NCBI GenBank assembly: GCA_038230975.1
Contig: JBBRMF010000119.1
Location: 1 to 14,897, forward strand
DNA from: JANXVV01 sp038230975
GTDB lineage: Bacteria; Planctomycetota; Phycisphaerae; Tepidisphaerales; Tepidisphaeraceae
Reading direction: 5' to 3'
Length of the DNA stretch: 14,897 nucleotides
Below are positions 1-9,100 of the stretch, piece by piece; position 1 is the stretch's first letter; every line of letters begins with the position of its first letter. Both the position numbers and the translations under genes were made by a program. The notes under the pieces were generated by a model, which worked only from the letters and a program-made list of their open reading frames with translations, did no database searches and was not told where the DNA came from.

Positions 1-174
1 ATCGAAACATCGGACGAAGTTGAGCGCCGACTAGTCGAAGAAGCCGGACTTCCGCCTACACATCTCTTTCTGACATCTGCGGAGTTGATCGAGCAGGCCT
101 ACGACATTCAAGCGGACAAAATTGCGTATACCGCATCGGACATAGTTCCAACTGCCGGAGAAGGTGTTTCGTGA
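1..174 (+). CDS. C-terminal fragment of an unidentified protein
   Basis: Frame 1 is open from the first base to the TGA at 172-174, giving 57 residues of a C-terminus that ends in GEGVS. The start lies outside the window. The piece is acidic and partly helical in character, with a run of Glu and Arg near its beginning, and I recognise no domain. Its stop codon overlaps the GTG start of the DUF488 gene (GTGA at 171-174), so the two are very likely co-transcribed and translationally coupled. Identity cannot be set from this fragment; the coupling is the main information it gives. That it is coding is supported by the open frame and by the Shine-Dalgarno for the next gene lying inside its end. 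Confidence 0.7.
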   Translation: METSDEVERRLVEEAGLPPTHLFLTSAELIEQAYDIQADKIAYTASDIVPTAGEGVS

Positions 175-614
175 TTGTTCAAATATTTACTATCGGGTTT
201 GCCGAAACGACTGCGGAATCATTTTTTTCCCTGCTTAGGAGTTCCGGAGTCCGGCGGGTCGTCGACGTTCGACTAAACAATACTTCCCAATTGGCGGGCT
301 TCTCGAAGAAGAACGACCTAAGTTTTTTTTTGCGAGAAATGTGTGGAATAGAATATATTCACATTCCGGAACTGGCACCGACTCAAGACATTCTTGACAC
401 GTTCAAAAAGCACAAAGGTAAATGGGACGTCTACGAACAGGAATTCAACAGTCTTATGGCAAAGCGGGAAATTGAGAAAGTCATCCCGCGCAATACGGTC
501 GATTTGGGATGCTTACTTTGCAGTGAAAAGAGTCCTCACCACTGTCATCGTCGTTTAGTGGCGGAATATCTTCAGAAGCACTGGGAAAACGTAACTACGA
601 AACTCCTCACTTGA
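171..614 (+). CDS. DUF488 family protein
   Basis: This 147-residue protein has the full set of DUF488 signatures: TIGF at 7-10, VVDVR at 30-34, GFSK at 43-46, a GIEYIHIPEL segment at 59-68, WDVYEQEF at 85-92, LLCSEK at 115-120 and CHRRLVAEYL at 125-134. The conserved Cys117, Cys125, His126 and Arg127 are present, so it looks intact. The biochemical function of DUF488 is unknown to me. The GTG start at 171 is supported by GGAGAAGG at 157-164 and by the GTGA overlap with the preceding gene. The TGA (612-614) lies 14 nt before the ATG of the LOG gene, implying one operon. GC is about 45% by hand count, lower than most neighbours. A run of nine T lies at 323-331 inside the frame. Confidence 0.88.
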   Translation: MIVQIFTIGFAETTAESFFSLLRSSGVRRVVDVRLNNTSQLAGFSKKNDLSFFLREMCGIEYIHIPELAPTQDILDTFKKHKGKWDVYEQEFNSLMAKREIEKVIPRNTVDLGCLLCSEKSPHHCHRRLVAEYLQKHWENVTTKLLT

Positions 615-628
615 CTCGGAGTATAAGA

Positions 629-1450
629 ATGCCCCTCAAAGACCTCGCGACGACAAGCAAGTCCGCCGACACCTGGCGCGTCTTTCGCATCATGGCGGAG
701 TTCGTCGAAGGGTTCGAGGCGCTGGCCAATATCGGCGAGTCGGTGACGATTTTCGGAAGCGCACGCACCCGCCCGGAAGATCCCTACTTCAAAGCCGCCG
801 AGGAGACAGCGAGGCTTCTGGCGAAAGCAGGATTTTCGGTCATCACCGGCGGTGGACCGGGCATCATGGAGGCGGGCAATAAAGGTGCGTTTGAGGCCGG
901 CGGGCAATCGGCCGGGCTGAATATCACGTTGCCGCATGAGCAGGAGGGGAACAAATATCAAACGATTACGCTCGACTTTCACTACTTCTACGTTCGCAAA
1001 GTCATGTTCGTGAAATACGCCAGTGCTTTCGTCTGCTTCCCGGGTGGATATGGCACTCTCGATGAATTTTTCGAGACGATTACACTGATCCAAACCTTAA
1101 AAATCGAGCCATTCCCAATCATCCTTTACGGCTCTGCCTACTGGAGTGGTTTGATCGACTGGATGACCAAGCAACTTGTTCCCCACTTTATCGACGATGA
1201 GGATCTAGCCATATTTCGGTTGGTGGATGATCCGCAGGAAGTATTGGAGATCGTGAAACAGGGTCAAATACTCTGTTGGTGGGAGCCAGGCGATGACAAA
1301 CTGAAGGCACCTGATAGTTCCACCACGGAACTACAAAATCCACTGGCAGGGCCAAATGCGTCAGACACTGGTGAAGGCACGCGGTATGGGCGTCGCGCCA
1401 AGCGGTCCTCGAAAAATCACCTTGATGCACCGTTCAAACCCCAACAATAA
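629..1450 (+). CDS. LOG family nucleotide 5'-monophosphate phosphoribohydrolase (TIGR00730 type)
   Basis: The family cleaves nucleoside 5'-monophosphates, releasing base and ribose 5-phosphate (in LOG proteins, cytokinin riboside monophosphate). The Rossmann-like fold shows FGSAR near residue 41, GGGPGIMEA at 74-82, and PGGYGTLDE at 138-146 with the catalytic-type Glu146; LNITLPHEQ and FVRKVMFVKYA are also family-typical. The N-terminal WRVFRIMAEFVEGFEAL segment matches the longer TIGR00730 form. I chose ATG 629 because GGAG at 618-621 sits 7 nt upstream; a TTG at 611 in the same frame has no such site. The domain should end near residue 212, and the remaining ~60 residues form a polar, basic tail (RYGRRAKRSSK) without recognised domain. 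Substrate is inferred from the family only. It follows the DUF488 gene closely. GC falls from about 62% (661-960) to about 47% (961-1260) inside the gene. Confidence 0.9.
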   Translation: MPLKDLATTSKSADTWRVFRIMAEFVEGFEALANIGESVTIFGSARTRPEDPYFKAAEETARLLAKAGFSVITGGGPGIMEAGNKGAFEAGGQSAGLNITLPHEQEGNKYQTITLDFHYFYVRKVMFVKYASAFVCFPGGYGTLDEFFETITLIQTLKIEPFPIILYGSAYWSGLIDWMTKQLVPHFIDDEDLAIFRLVDDPQEVLEIVKQGQILCWWEPGDDKLKAPDSSTTELQNPLAGPNASDTGEGTRYGRRAKRSSKNHLDAPFKPQQ

Positions 1451-1555
1451 GAAGTGGTTGCGCAGAATCGGTCGCCATTATTTTTCCGTCCACGCATCCA
1501 GCGGTCGCGCCGAAGGAACGCGTTTATTTCTGGCGCCTCAGGAGTAAAGATCAGA

Positions 1556-2374
1556 CTACTTCGTCCCATACCCTGCCAACGGCTTCCCATCCGCGTCGAG
1601 TTTATCGCAGGCCCATAGCAGCCCCATAGCCAGCAGTTGGTGGTAGTCGGTATCTTCTGCGGTCTTCACATCATGGCCGAGGGTTGTACCGAAGATTTTT
1701 GCCTTTCCGTAGTGATTTACCCACGCTACGGTATGCACCTTTCCCGTCGCAGGGCTGGTCGACTGGAGCAGGGGCGTCGAGGTGGGCATCATCTTGACGG
1801 TGTTATACAACTCATCGCCGACGGTCTTCCAATGGTCGGGGAATGTTTTCATGATCGGGTGATCCCCTGCGACTTTGATGGTGCTGAAGCCCGCGTATTT
1901 GTCGTGGATGCGCGTATCCATGCCGACCAGCGCGTGCCATTTCTGATCTACGATGATGTCGCGTTCGGGAAAATCTTTGACCTTAATGTCGCGCGGGGCG
2001 CGATAGGTATGCATCGCGCAGTGGATGAACACCGCGGGTTTCCCTTCATTGGCAAGCTTCAGTGCCGGATCGTAGTCACCATCCGTCCACTTCTCGCCGA
2101 AACAGATGTCGTAGATGATGACGTCATACCCTTCGCCGAATTTTGGATTTCTGAATTCTTTGACCATCTCGTCGGCTGTGTTCATGAGCTTTACATCCAC
2201 CTTGACGCTGGCGATTTCGCCCATCTTTTCCGCCAGGTACAGGGGGAACTTCTTGTAATCATGGCAGCATCCCCCGACATACATCACCGCTTTCAACTTC
2301 GGTTCATCAGCACGGGCGGCTGTCACCAAAATGATTAAAAATAAAAGCGATAACGTCGCAATGAATCGATTCAT
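1556..2374 (-). CDS. Secreted ThuA-like domain protein
   Basis: This is a 272-residue protein with a clear Sec signal peptide: MNR, a hydrophobic run to about residue 18, and AxA cleavage after residue 22 (ARA before DEPK). The mature part resembles ThuA (trehalose utilisation, class I glutamine amidotransferase-like fold): VMYVGGCCHDY near the start, VIIYDICFGEKW, PAVFIHCAMHTYR, and the closing block VAWVNHYGKAKIFGTTLGHD. Secreted ThuA-like proteins are numerous in planctomycetes and are often tied to carbohydrate metabolism, but the reaction here is unknown. The ATG at 2374 has CCGGAG 6 nt upstream (2381-2386), directly after the addA stop. Only 12 nt separate the two genes, so it is probably the last gene of the addB-addA transcript. 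It converges on the LOG gene across 105 bp (1451-1555) in which I see no clear terminator. Confidence 0.87.
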   Translation of the reverse strand: MNRFIATLSLLFLIILVTAARADEPKLKAVMYVGGCCHDYKKFPLYLAEKMGEIASVKVDVKLMNTADEMVKEFRNPKFGEGYDVIIYDICFGEKWTDGDYDPALKLANEGKPAVFIHCAMHTYRAPRDIKVKDFPERDIIVDQKWHALVGMDTRIHDKYAGFSTIKVAGDHPIMKTFPDHWKTVGDELYNTVKMMPTSTPLLQSTSPATGKVHTVAWVNHYGKAKIFGTTLGHDVKTAEDTDYHQLLAMGLLWACDKLDADGKPLAGYGTK

Positions 2375-2386
2375 CGAATGCTCCGG

Positions 2387-5300
2387 TTACATCGCACAAA
2401 TAATGCGAGGCGTGAGAAATACCAGATACACAGCCGCCACGCGAATGCCGGTCAGTTTTTCGATCGCTTGCCGATAGAGCTGCACTTGCGGTTGATACAA
2501 CTCTTTACGCGATTCAATTTCTTTGGCGGTAACGCGATCGGTCTTATAGTCGATGACCGTGTATGAATCATTCTCTTTGATAAGCAAATCGATTCGCCCT
2601 CGCAGCATGAGTTGATCGAGGGGAGCCAACTCAAGTTTCGTCGATAGATGGCTGGCCGATGGCTGAGCCAGATTGAATGCGATCTCGCGAAAAATATCTT
2701 CGGGGCGCGTGTCTCGCAGTCGGCGACCAAGCTCGCTGCCGGCGAACCATTCAATCGTACTCTTGTCGACGGCATTTGCTTCATCAAACGTGATCAGCTT
2801 TCGATCTAACATTCGATCGATTTGTGATTGCAAGTTGAGTTCATCGCAAGGCTGCGCCAGATCCAAATGTTCCAGCACCAGGTGCGTGGCGGTACCCCGA
2901 TCGGTTGCCGCGATTTCTGATTTTCCAGCCACCACGTACGGAAGGCGCAAGGCATTCGTGGCACCGAGTGGTGCTTTCTCACAGAAAAGCGATTGCTCGT
3001 CTTCGGAATGTCGCTTTGCGGGACCCCGTTTTTGATTCTTGATCCACTCCGTGACCGGCATCGCGGCACGAAGTTCGGAGGCTTCACGATAGGGGTAAAC
3101 AAACGCCAGTCGCTGGATGACCGCATCGGCAATCGCGTTGGATGGCGGAGCAGGATCAAGAGGTTTGAGAGCCGCGTACTGAGCCTGCTCGGGGGTTAAC
3201 GAGGTATTGACCGACCCGTTCAACGACCATTCAGTGATCTCTTCGGTATCGTGCAGTGTCACAGAAAAATCATGACGACCCGCGCCGATCGTTGCCGCCG
3301 CGACGGGGCCGATCCAATCGAGCATGTTGCCGGCCGACAATACCGTGTCCGCCGAAAGCGGGCCGACATGTGAACCGTATAGCGTACGCCATTGCTCCGG
3401 TGTTCTGGCATCGCAAGTGCCGACGAGAACCAAATGTTCCTTGGCGCGTGTTGTCGCGACATAGAGCACGCGGAGCTCCTCGGCCATCGCCTGTTGTCGC
3501 AATCGCTCGGAAACCAATACCGATGCCAGCGATGGATACCGAACCTGTTTCGCCTCATCGACGGCGGGCATTCCCACAAACCGAGCGCGATCGACCAATA
3601 CGCGACCGGTGCTGTTCCCCAAGTTGAATCGCTTGCCGAGATCCGGAAGAAACACGACGGGAAACTCCAGACCCTTCGATCGATGCACGCTCATGATGCG
3701 AACGACATCTTCACCTGGCCCGAGAATGGATGGCAAGCCCAGGTCTGATTCATTCTGCAGGCGGCTGAGGAATCGAAGGAATCGATACAAACCCTGACGG
3801 GAAAATCCGCCGAATTGCTGTGCTTTGGAGTGGAGAAACAGAAGATTGGCGCATCGCTGCTCGCCATTTTCCAGTCCGCTGCAAAAAGAAAAATAGCCGG
3901 TTTCGTCGTAGATCCGCCAGATCAGTTCTGCCAAGGGGCGAAGGCGGGAGAGAGTCCGCCATGTATTGAATCTGGAAAGAAAATCATTCAATCGAGCGGC
4001 TAATTCGTCGGTCTGCTCAGCAGCATACCGCGTGACGGCTTCGTGAAATGGAATCGCATTTTCCGCATTGCAGTAAGCCAACCGAACTCGGGCCAGGCAG
4101 TCTTCGACGCGCGATAAATTCGCCAGCGGGCTGCGCAGCACCGTCGCCAGCGGAATATCCTGTCGGCTATTGTCGAGCAGATGAAGCAGCGCGAGCATGT
4201 CTCGGACTTCGGTCGAATTAAAATATCCCGTGCCACTATCGCGATGAACGGGTATGCCGTGCTGCCTGAGGATTCCGCTGAATTGCTCCGCCTTCATGAC
4301 GGTCGAACGCAGCAGGATGACAATATCGCGCCGTTGAATCGGACGCAGGATTGAAGTGCCACCTGGCGCGCGGTCGGTGACGTGAATCGGAAGGCTGCCG
4401 CCATGGCCCATCATCTCGTGAATTTTCGCGGCAATGAATGATGCTTCCCGTTCGGTACGATCCAGGTCGTTCCCGTTTTCCTCTGACTCTTCCGATCGAT
4501 CCATCTTTTTTGGCAATAGATGAAGCTCGATCGGCGCGCCTGAAAAGAACGACGAATCGGTTGCATCCGGGAAAACAGCGCCCGGCCGTAACTCTTGCGA
4601 TTCATCGTAATCCAGATCGGCGGCTTCTTTGGTCATCAACCTTGCGAACAAACTATTCAGCGCGTTCAAAAGCGGCGCACGGCTGCGGAAGTTCGCCTGC
4701 AGGTCGATGACCTGACCCTCCACCGCACCGGATTTGAAGCGATCATAGCGTTCCAGAAAACGCACCGGCTCGGCTAAACGGAATCCGTAGATGCTTTGTT
4801 TGACGTCACCCACGCAGAAAAGATTGGGGACCATTCGCCGTGCGGAATCCGATTGCAGGCATTCATGGCTTACCAGATTGAGGATCGCCTCCTGCACACC
4901 GTTGTTATCCTGATATTCGTCGACCAACACATGCGCGATTTGCCGGTGACAGGCTCGTGCAACGGGCGATGGAACCCAATTACCATTTTCGCGCGCGCGC
5001 AATACTTTAAGAGTCAACCGTTCGAGATCTGCGAAATCGACGCCATGTACCCGTTCTTTCGCGACGGTGTATCGGTGACCAAACGCTTCTACGAGATCCA
5101 AAAAAACTTGTATGAATGGTTGAACGGATTGAAGGCCGCAAGACCATTCTTCGGCCGTAAACCGAATCAGCGGTCGAAGCGAACTTTTTGTTCCCATGTC
5201 GGAATGAACCGAGTCCAAAGCCGCCATCGCCGCCGCTTTGCCGGGTGTATCATTCTTGATTGAAGGTTTCTTTGCCGGCTCAAACCCACTTACCTGTTTG

Positions 5301-6130
5301 GCCAACGCAGTAAAATGATGATCCCCGAACGCCTGAACCCAGGCATCAATCGTGGTGGATAAATTCTGAAGGTAGCCCACGTACTTTCCAAAGCCATCCA
5401 TCTGACGGACCGTTTCAATTGCGATTCGGCATCGGTCGGTCAATGACGACAGACGGCGATGAATGAGGCCCGCCAGTTCCTTTCCTAATGCGGAGCCTTG
5501 CAATGGTTTGTTTGCGCCATCCGCGATGCGAGAACGAGCGGTGGCGAGCCATTCTTCGGGGTCGATCAAGCTTCCGAGCAACTCATGCGTGTGAATGACA
5601 TGACTCTGAAGCTGGTCTTCCTGACCGTCGCCGTAGATGTCGATGAATTTCTGGAAAATACCGTTTTCGTCGGTTTCGTATCGGTCGGCAAATAATTCGC
5701 GGACGATTTCGAGACGTAAGAGCCGGGCTTCGTCGCCGTCCAGTGTTCTGAAACTCGGATCGAGATTGAGGAGGTGAAAATGTTGGCGGAGAATCCCGGA
5801 GCAAAATCCATGCAGTGTGCTGACGCGAGCCCGATCGATCTGTGCGACCTGCGCCCGCAGGCGCGGGTCTTCGGGATCTTGTTCCAGCCGTTTGCGAAGG
5901 GAGGCTTCGATGCGACTTTTCATCTCCGTCGCCGTTGCGTCCGTGAAGGTGACCACGAGCAGTTGATCGACATCGCACGGCGGGGTTGCGTCGCAAACGA
6001 GGTAGGCGCATCGCTCTGACAGGACCGCCGTCTTCCCTGATCCGGCGGCGGCGGAAACGAGCAGATTGACGCCGGTGGTTTCAATGCCGGCTTGCTGCTC
6101 AGGAGTCCAATGGGGAGTGTGGGAAGTCAT
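2387..6130 (-). CDS. addA: AddA-like ATP-dependent helicase/nuclease subunit A
   Basis: A 1247-residue UvrD/Rep (SF1A) helicase with a C-terminal RecB nuclease domain, close in length to B. subtilis AddA. With AddB it should unwind and resect double-strand DNA ends for RecA loading. Visible motifs: Q-motif WTPEQQAGI (8-16), Walker A AAAGSGKT (27-34), Walker B DEYQD (404-408), GDVKQSIYGFR (motif III), LQANFRSR (motif IV), MSVHRSKGLEFPVVF (motif V), and YVATTRAKEH (motif VI, Arg895). The nuclease set is complete: His1083 in GTATH, Asp1181 in GRID, Asp1194 and Lys1196 in DYKTD, and QVQLY at 1215-1219. The ATG overlaps the addB stop (ATGA, 6127-6130), and AGGA lies 9 nt upstream at 6140-6143. Helicase and nuclease are therefore both expected to be active. 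Other UvrD/RecB-like proteins are the alternative, but the adjacent addB argues for AddA. Confidence 0.93.
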   Translation of the reverse strand: MTSHTPHWTPEQQAGIETTGVNLLVSAAAGSGKTAVLSERCAYLVCDATPPCDVDQLLVVTFTDATATEMKSRIEASLRKRLEQDPEDPRLRAQVAQIDRARVSTLHGFCSGILRQHFHLLNLDPSFRTLDGDEARLLRLEIVRELFADRYETDENGIFQKFIDIYGDGQEDQLQSHVIHTHELLGSLIDPEEWLATARSRIADGANKPLQGSALGKELAGLIHRRLSSLTDRCRIAIETVRQMDGFGKYVGYLQNLSTTIDAWVQAFGDHHFTALAKQVSGFEPAKKPSIKNDTPGKAAAMAALDSVHSDMGTKSSLRPLIRFTAEEWSCGLQSVQPFIQVFLDLVEAFGHRYTVAKERVHGVDFADLERLTLKVLRARENGNWVPSPVARACHRQIAHVLVDEYQDNNGVQEAILNLVSHECLQSDSARRMVPNLFCVGDVKQSIYGFRLAEPVRFLERYDRFKSGAVEGQVIDLQANFRSRAPLLNALNSLFARLMTKEAADLDYDESQELRPGAVFPDATDSSFFSGAPIELHLLPKKMDRSEESEENGNDLDRTEREASFIAAKIHEMMGHGGSLPIHVTDRAPGGTSILRPIQRRDIVILLRSTVMKAEQFSGILRQHGIPVHRDSGTGYFNSTEVRDMLALLHLLDNSRQDIPLATVLRSPLANLSRVEDCLARVRLAYCNAENAIPFHEAVTRYAAEQTDELAARLNDFLSRFNTWRTLSRLRPLAELIWRIYDETGYFSFCSGLENGEQRCANLLFLHSKAQQFGGFSRQGLYRFLRFLSRLQNESDLGLPSILGPGEDVVRIMSVHRSKGLEFPVVFLPDLGKRFNLGNSTGRVLVDRARFVGMPAVDEAKQVRYPSLASVLVSERLRQQAMAEELRVLYVATTRAKEHLVLVGTCDARTPEQWRTLYGSHVGPLSADTVLSAGNMLDWIGPVAAATIGAGRHDFSVTLHDTEEITEWSLNGSVNTSLTPEQAQYAALKPLDPAPPSNAIADAVIQRLAFVYPYREASELRAAMPVTEWIKNQKRGPAKRHSEDEQSLFCEKAPLGATNALRLPYVVAGKSEIAATDRGTATHLVLEHLDLAQPCDELNLQSQIDRMLDRKLITFDEANAVDKSTIEWFAGSELGRRLRDTRPEDIFREIAFNLAQPSASHLSTKLELAPLDQLMLRGRIDLLIKENDSYTVIDYKTDRVTAKEIESRKELYQPQVQLYRQAIEKLTGIRVAAVYLVFLTPRIICAM

Positions 6131-9100
6131 GACGATTCTTCCTGTTGCTCCATTGCGCTTAGGAGTACGTCTTCACGACTCATGACTCTCAACACGCGGT
6201 ATCCCGTGTGCGATTCAAAGCGACAGACCCCTTTATATTCGCAGTGTGGGCAGGGTGTTTTCTGGCCGAGCATGTAGGGGGTAATTCCGATTTCGCCTTC
6301 AAGAATTCCGTCGGCGAGTGTGCCAAGATGTCGGCGAACCGTGTTCAGCAGCGCGGTCAATTCCTCGGCAGTGGCCAAGTCAGATTGGCCTTTGGAACCA
6401 AACCCGCCGTCCTTAATGATACGAGCGTGGACTACTTCTGAAACACCCAATTCCAAGGCAGTATCGAGCGATTTTACAAATTGCTCATCGAGCAGACCGC
6501 GCGGTTTTGCCGCCAGATGAAACGCCGGATCTTCCGGGGACAATGCCTCACCCGGATGATCGACATCGCCGAGCCAGCGGAGCATTCGAACATAGAACGC
6601 GGCGGCCGGCGTCAGCTTGCGTCCGCTCAGTGCCTCGCCCTGCGTTTCCAGCACCAACAGGTAGGTGAGCAGTTGCAATGTCAATCCGTGATACACCTCA
6701 TCCAACGCGAGCTTATGCTCACCGAGGCGATAATCGATGACGGAAAACCCACCGCTCTCTTCGTTGAGATCGACGCGATCCATTTTTCCACTCAATCGCA
6801 GCTCGCGGTGGCGCGGCGTCGGCAGGGTAAGCTCTCCAAGCGACTCTCCTTCTCCAAAGCGAAGATTTGAATATTTCGGGCTGAATCGCCCGCGCGATGC
6901 GCTTGTTTTTTGAGTGGCGATCACCTGATTAAGTGTCTTTTCGATCCGGTTCAGTAAATAGCGGTTTCGAGCATTGCTGAGCAGGATTTCACCGCGAAGT
7001 GTTGAACCGATGTGCCCAACCGCCGCGCTCACCAATTTGTTTTTTTGCGAATCGGTTAGATCAGCCCACGATTTCCGCTGCTTCAGAAGATGAGAAACCA
7101 CTTTGCCCAGCACCTGATGAAAGGCATTGCCTAGATCCAGCGCCGATACATCAAGCGAATCATCGCGCTGCTGAAGACGAAGGCCGTATTTGACAAAATG
7201 TTTGAACGGACATGCGGCGAACGTTTCAATCTGCGCGACCCCCGCGCGCAACGGATTTGAAAATAATTGACCGGCGATTTCCAAAGACAACGCCGCGGTA
7301 TTGTCGTAGCTCAGCGCCCGCCATGCCCGGGATCGCGCCGAATGCACGGGGTTATTCTCTGAAGTCTGCGTGGTGAACCAATGATAGATCGGCGGCCAGG
7401 ATTCCCCGGTCGGTTTTCGTACCCAGCGCATTAACGCCGTAACCAATTGGCCCGGTGTCGCGATAAAAGCGGGATCGTCGCGGTGCGTTTGCGGCAGAAC
7501 CACGGGCGGCGCGGTTGGAAACATTCTGACGATTCGTTGCCAGAATGAAGACGGCCCGAGCGGTTTGCCGCCGGCATCGCTGAGAGAACGGCTTAAATAC
7601 AACGTCTCCGATGCGCTCGTGAACGCGAAGTAACCGAGCAATTGCTCGTCGAGCAGCTGCCGGTCCGTCGTTGCAGAAACTTCCAGATTGCGGCGATGAA
7701 GTTCACGGCGATCTGCATCCGAAAGCACGGATTCCTCACGCGGCACGCGCGGAAAACATCCTTCATTCAGCCCGAGAATCAACACGGCTTTGAGTTCGGG
7801 AGTGCGCGTCCGATCGACCTGGCCCACAAGCACTTCATCCACCGTCGGAGGGATAAGGCCCAGATCAAATTGATCCAGTCCCGCCTCCAATACCTCCTGA
7901 AATCCAGCCAATGAAAGCCGTTCGTCGCCGAGCAAATCCACCATCTGATTGAAGAGTTGAACCATCTCTGACCAGACTTGTGCATGCTCATTCGCTTGCT
8001 CAAAATCTCCGGTGGAGTTGGCGGTATCAATCCATTTCGAAAGGTTGGCACGGACGGGAAGTTGTTCGATGACCTCAAACAAAGCGGTGATAATTTCCCG
8101 AACGGTAATGCTGCCTTTTGTTTTGTCTGCGAACGGGCTGATCGCTGCGGTTAAAGTGTGACGATGCGTATCGGCATGATCGAGTGGATCGGTATTAGGC
8201 GTGGATTCCTGGTCGATTTCTGAAAGAGTTTCAGGGGTGGCCGAATCCGATTGTTCTTCCGGGGTCAGAATTGATTTGTGATGAAATGCCCATGGTTCGG
8301 GCGCAGTCCACTGTTCGCCGCGAATGCGATGAGCCAGCACGTAGTTCTCCAACGCATCGACATCGGCCGTGGCTATGCCGGTGAGGTCGGTTTTGAGGAG
8401 CGTCATGATCCATTCGTGCGGCCAGTTTTGTTGCGAGATTTCAAAAACGGCGCGAATGAACTGCAGCAGCGGGTGATGTGCTGTTTGCCGACGGCGATCA
8501 ACGAAATAGCGGATGGAATGTTCAGCAAAGCTGACGTTGATCAGTTCCTGATAGGCCGAAAGATCTCGTGCGAGAACCGCGATGTCGCGAAGACGATGGC
8601 CGTCGGCAAGCAGTTGTTTGATGCGCCGCGCCGCCGCATCCACTTCGGCCGTGCGATCAGGTGCGGCAAGCAGTTCGATACCCTCGGCAGATTTCTGAAC
8701 GTAAGTGATTGCCGTCCCGAACGCATGTTTTTCGACCGCTCGTGGTCCGGGTCTCGTGAATCGATGTACTTCCGTCAGAAGCGTAACCGGATCATCGACC
8801 GGCACCCCTTCTTCGCGAAAAGCCATCCGAAGACGTCGATAAGTCGTTTCGACGGAATGGAAAAGACTCAGTTCTTCCGGAAGCAAATCAGGTTGTCGAA
8901 TCACCGCGCTGCGAGGGTCCATCGGCAGTGTGATTTCAACCTGACGGCTGACTTTTCCCAGACGGGCAAGTACACGCCGTTCATACTCGGAAAAATCTCT
9001 GAATCCATCCACATAGACAGTGGCGTCACGAAAAAGCGTGCAACTCTCAAGAGACTTCAAGGTGAGCAAAAGTCGCTGGTGGGGATCAAGACGTTCCTGC

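Noticed and set aside
572..1093. 173-codon minus-strand frame over the DUF488 end and LOG start
   Set aside because: It crosses two well-supported plus-strand genes and their GGAG ribosome site, and shows no motif.
1356..1547. 63-codon plus-strand frame overlapping the LOG 3' end, considered as a frameshifted LOG tail or small gene
   Set aside because: The LOG frame already ends after its complete domain, and this frame has no ribosome site or recognisable sequence.
1451..1555. Terminator between the convergent LOG and ThuA-like genes
   Set aside because: I found no stem followed by a T-run in this gap.
1637..2338. 233-codon plus-strand frame antisense to the ThuA-like gene
   Set aside because: The opposite strand has a signal peptide, Shine-Dalgarno and family motifs. 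This frame has none.
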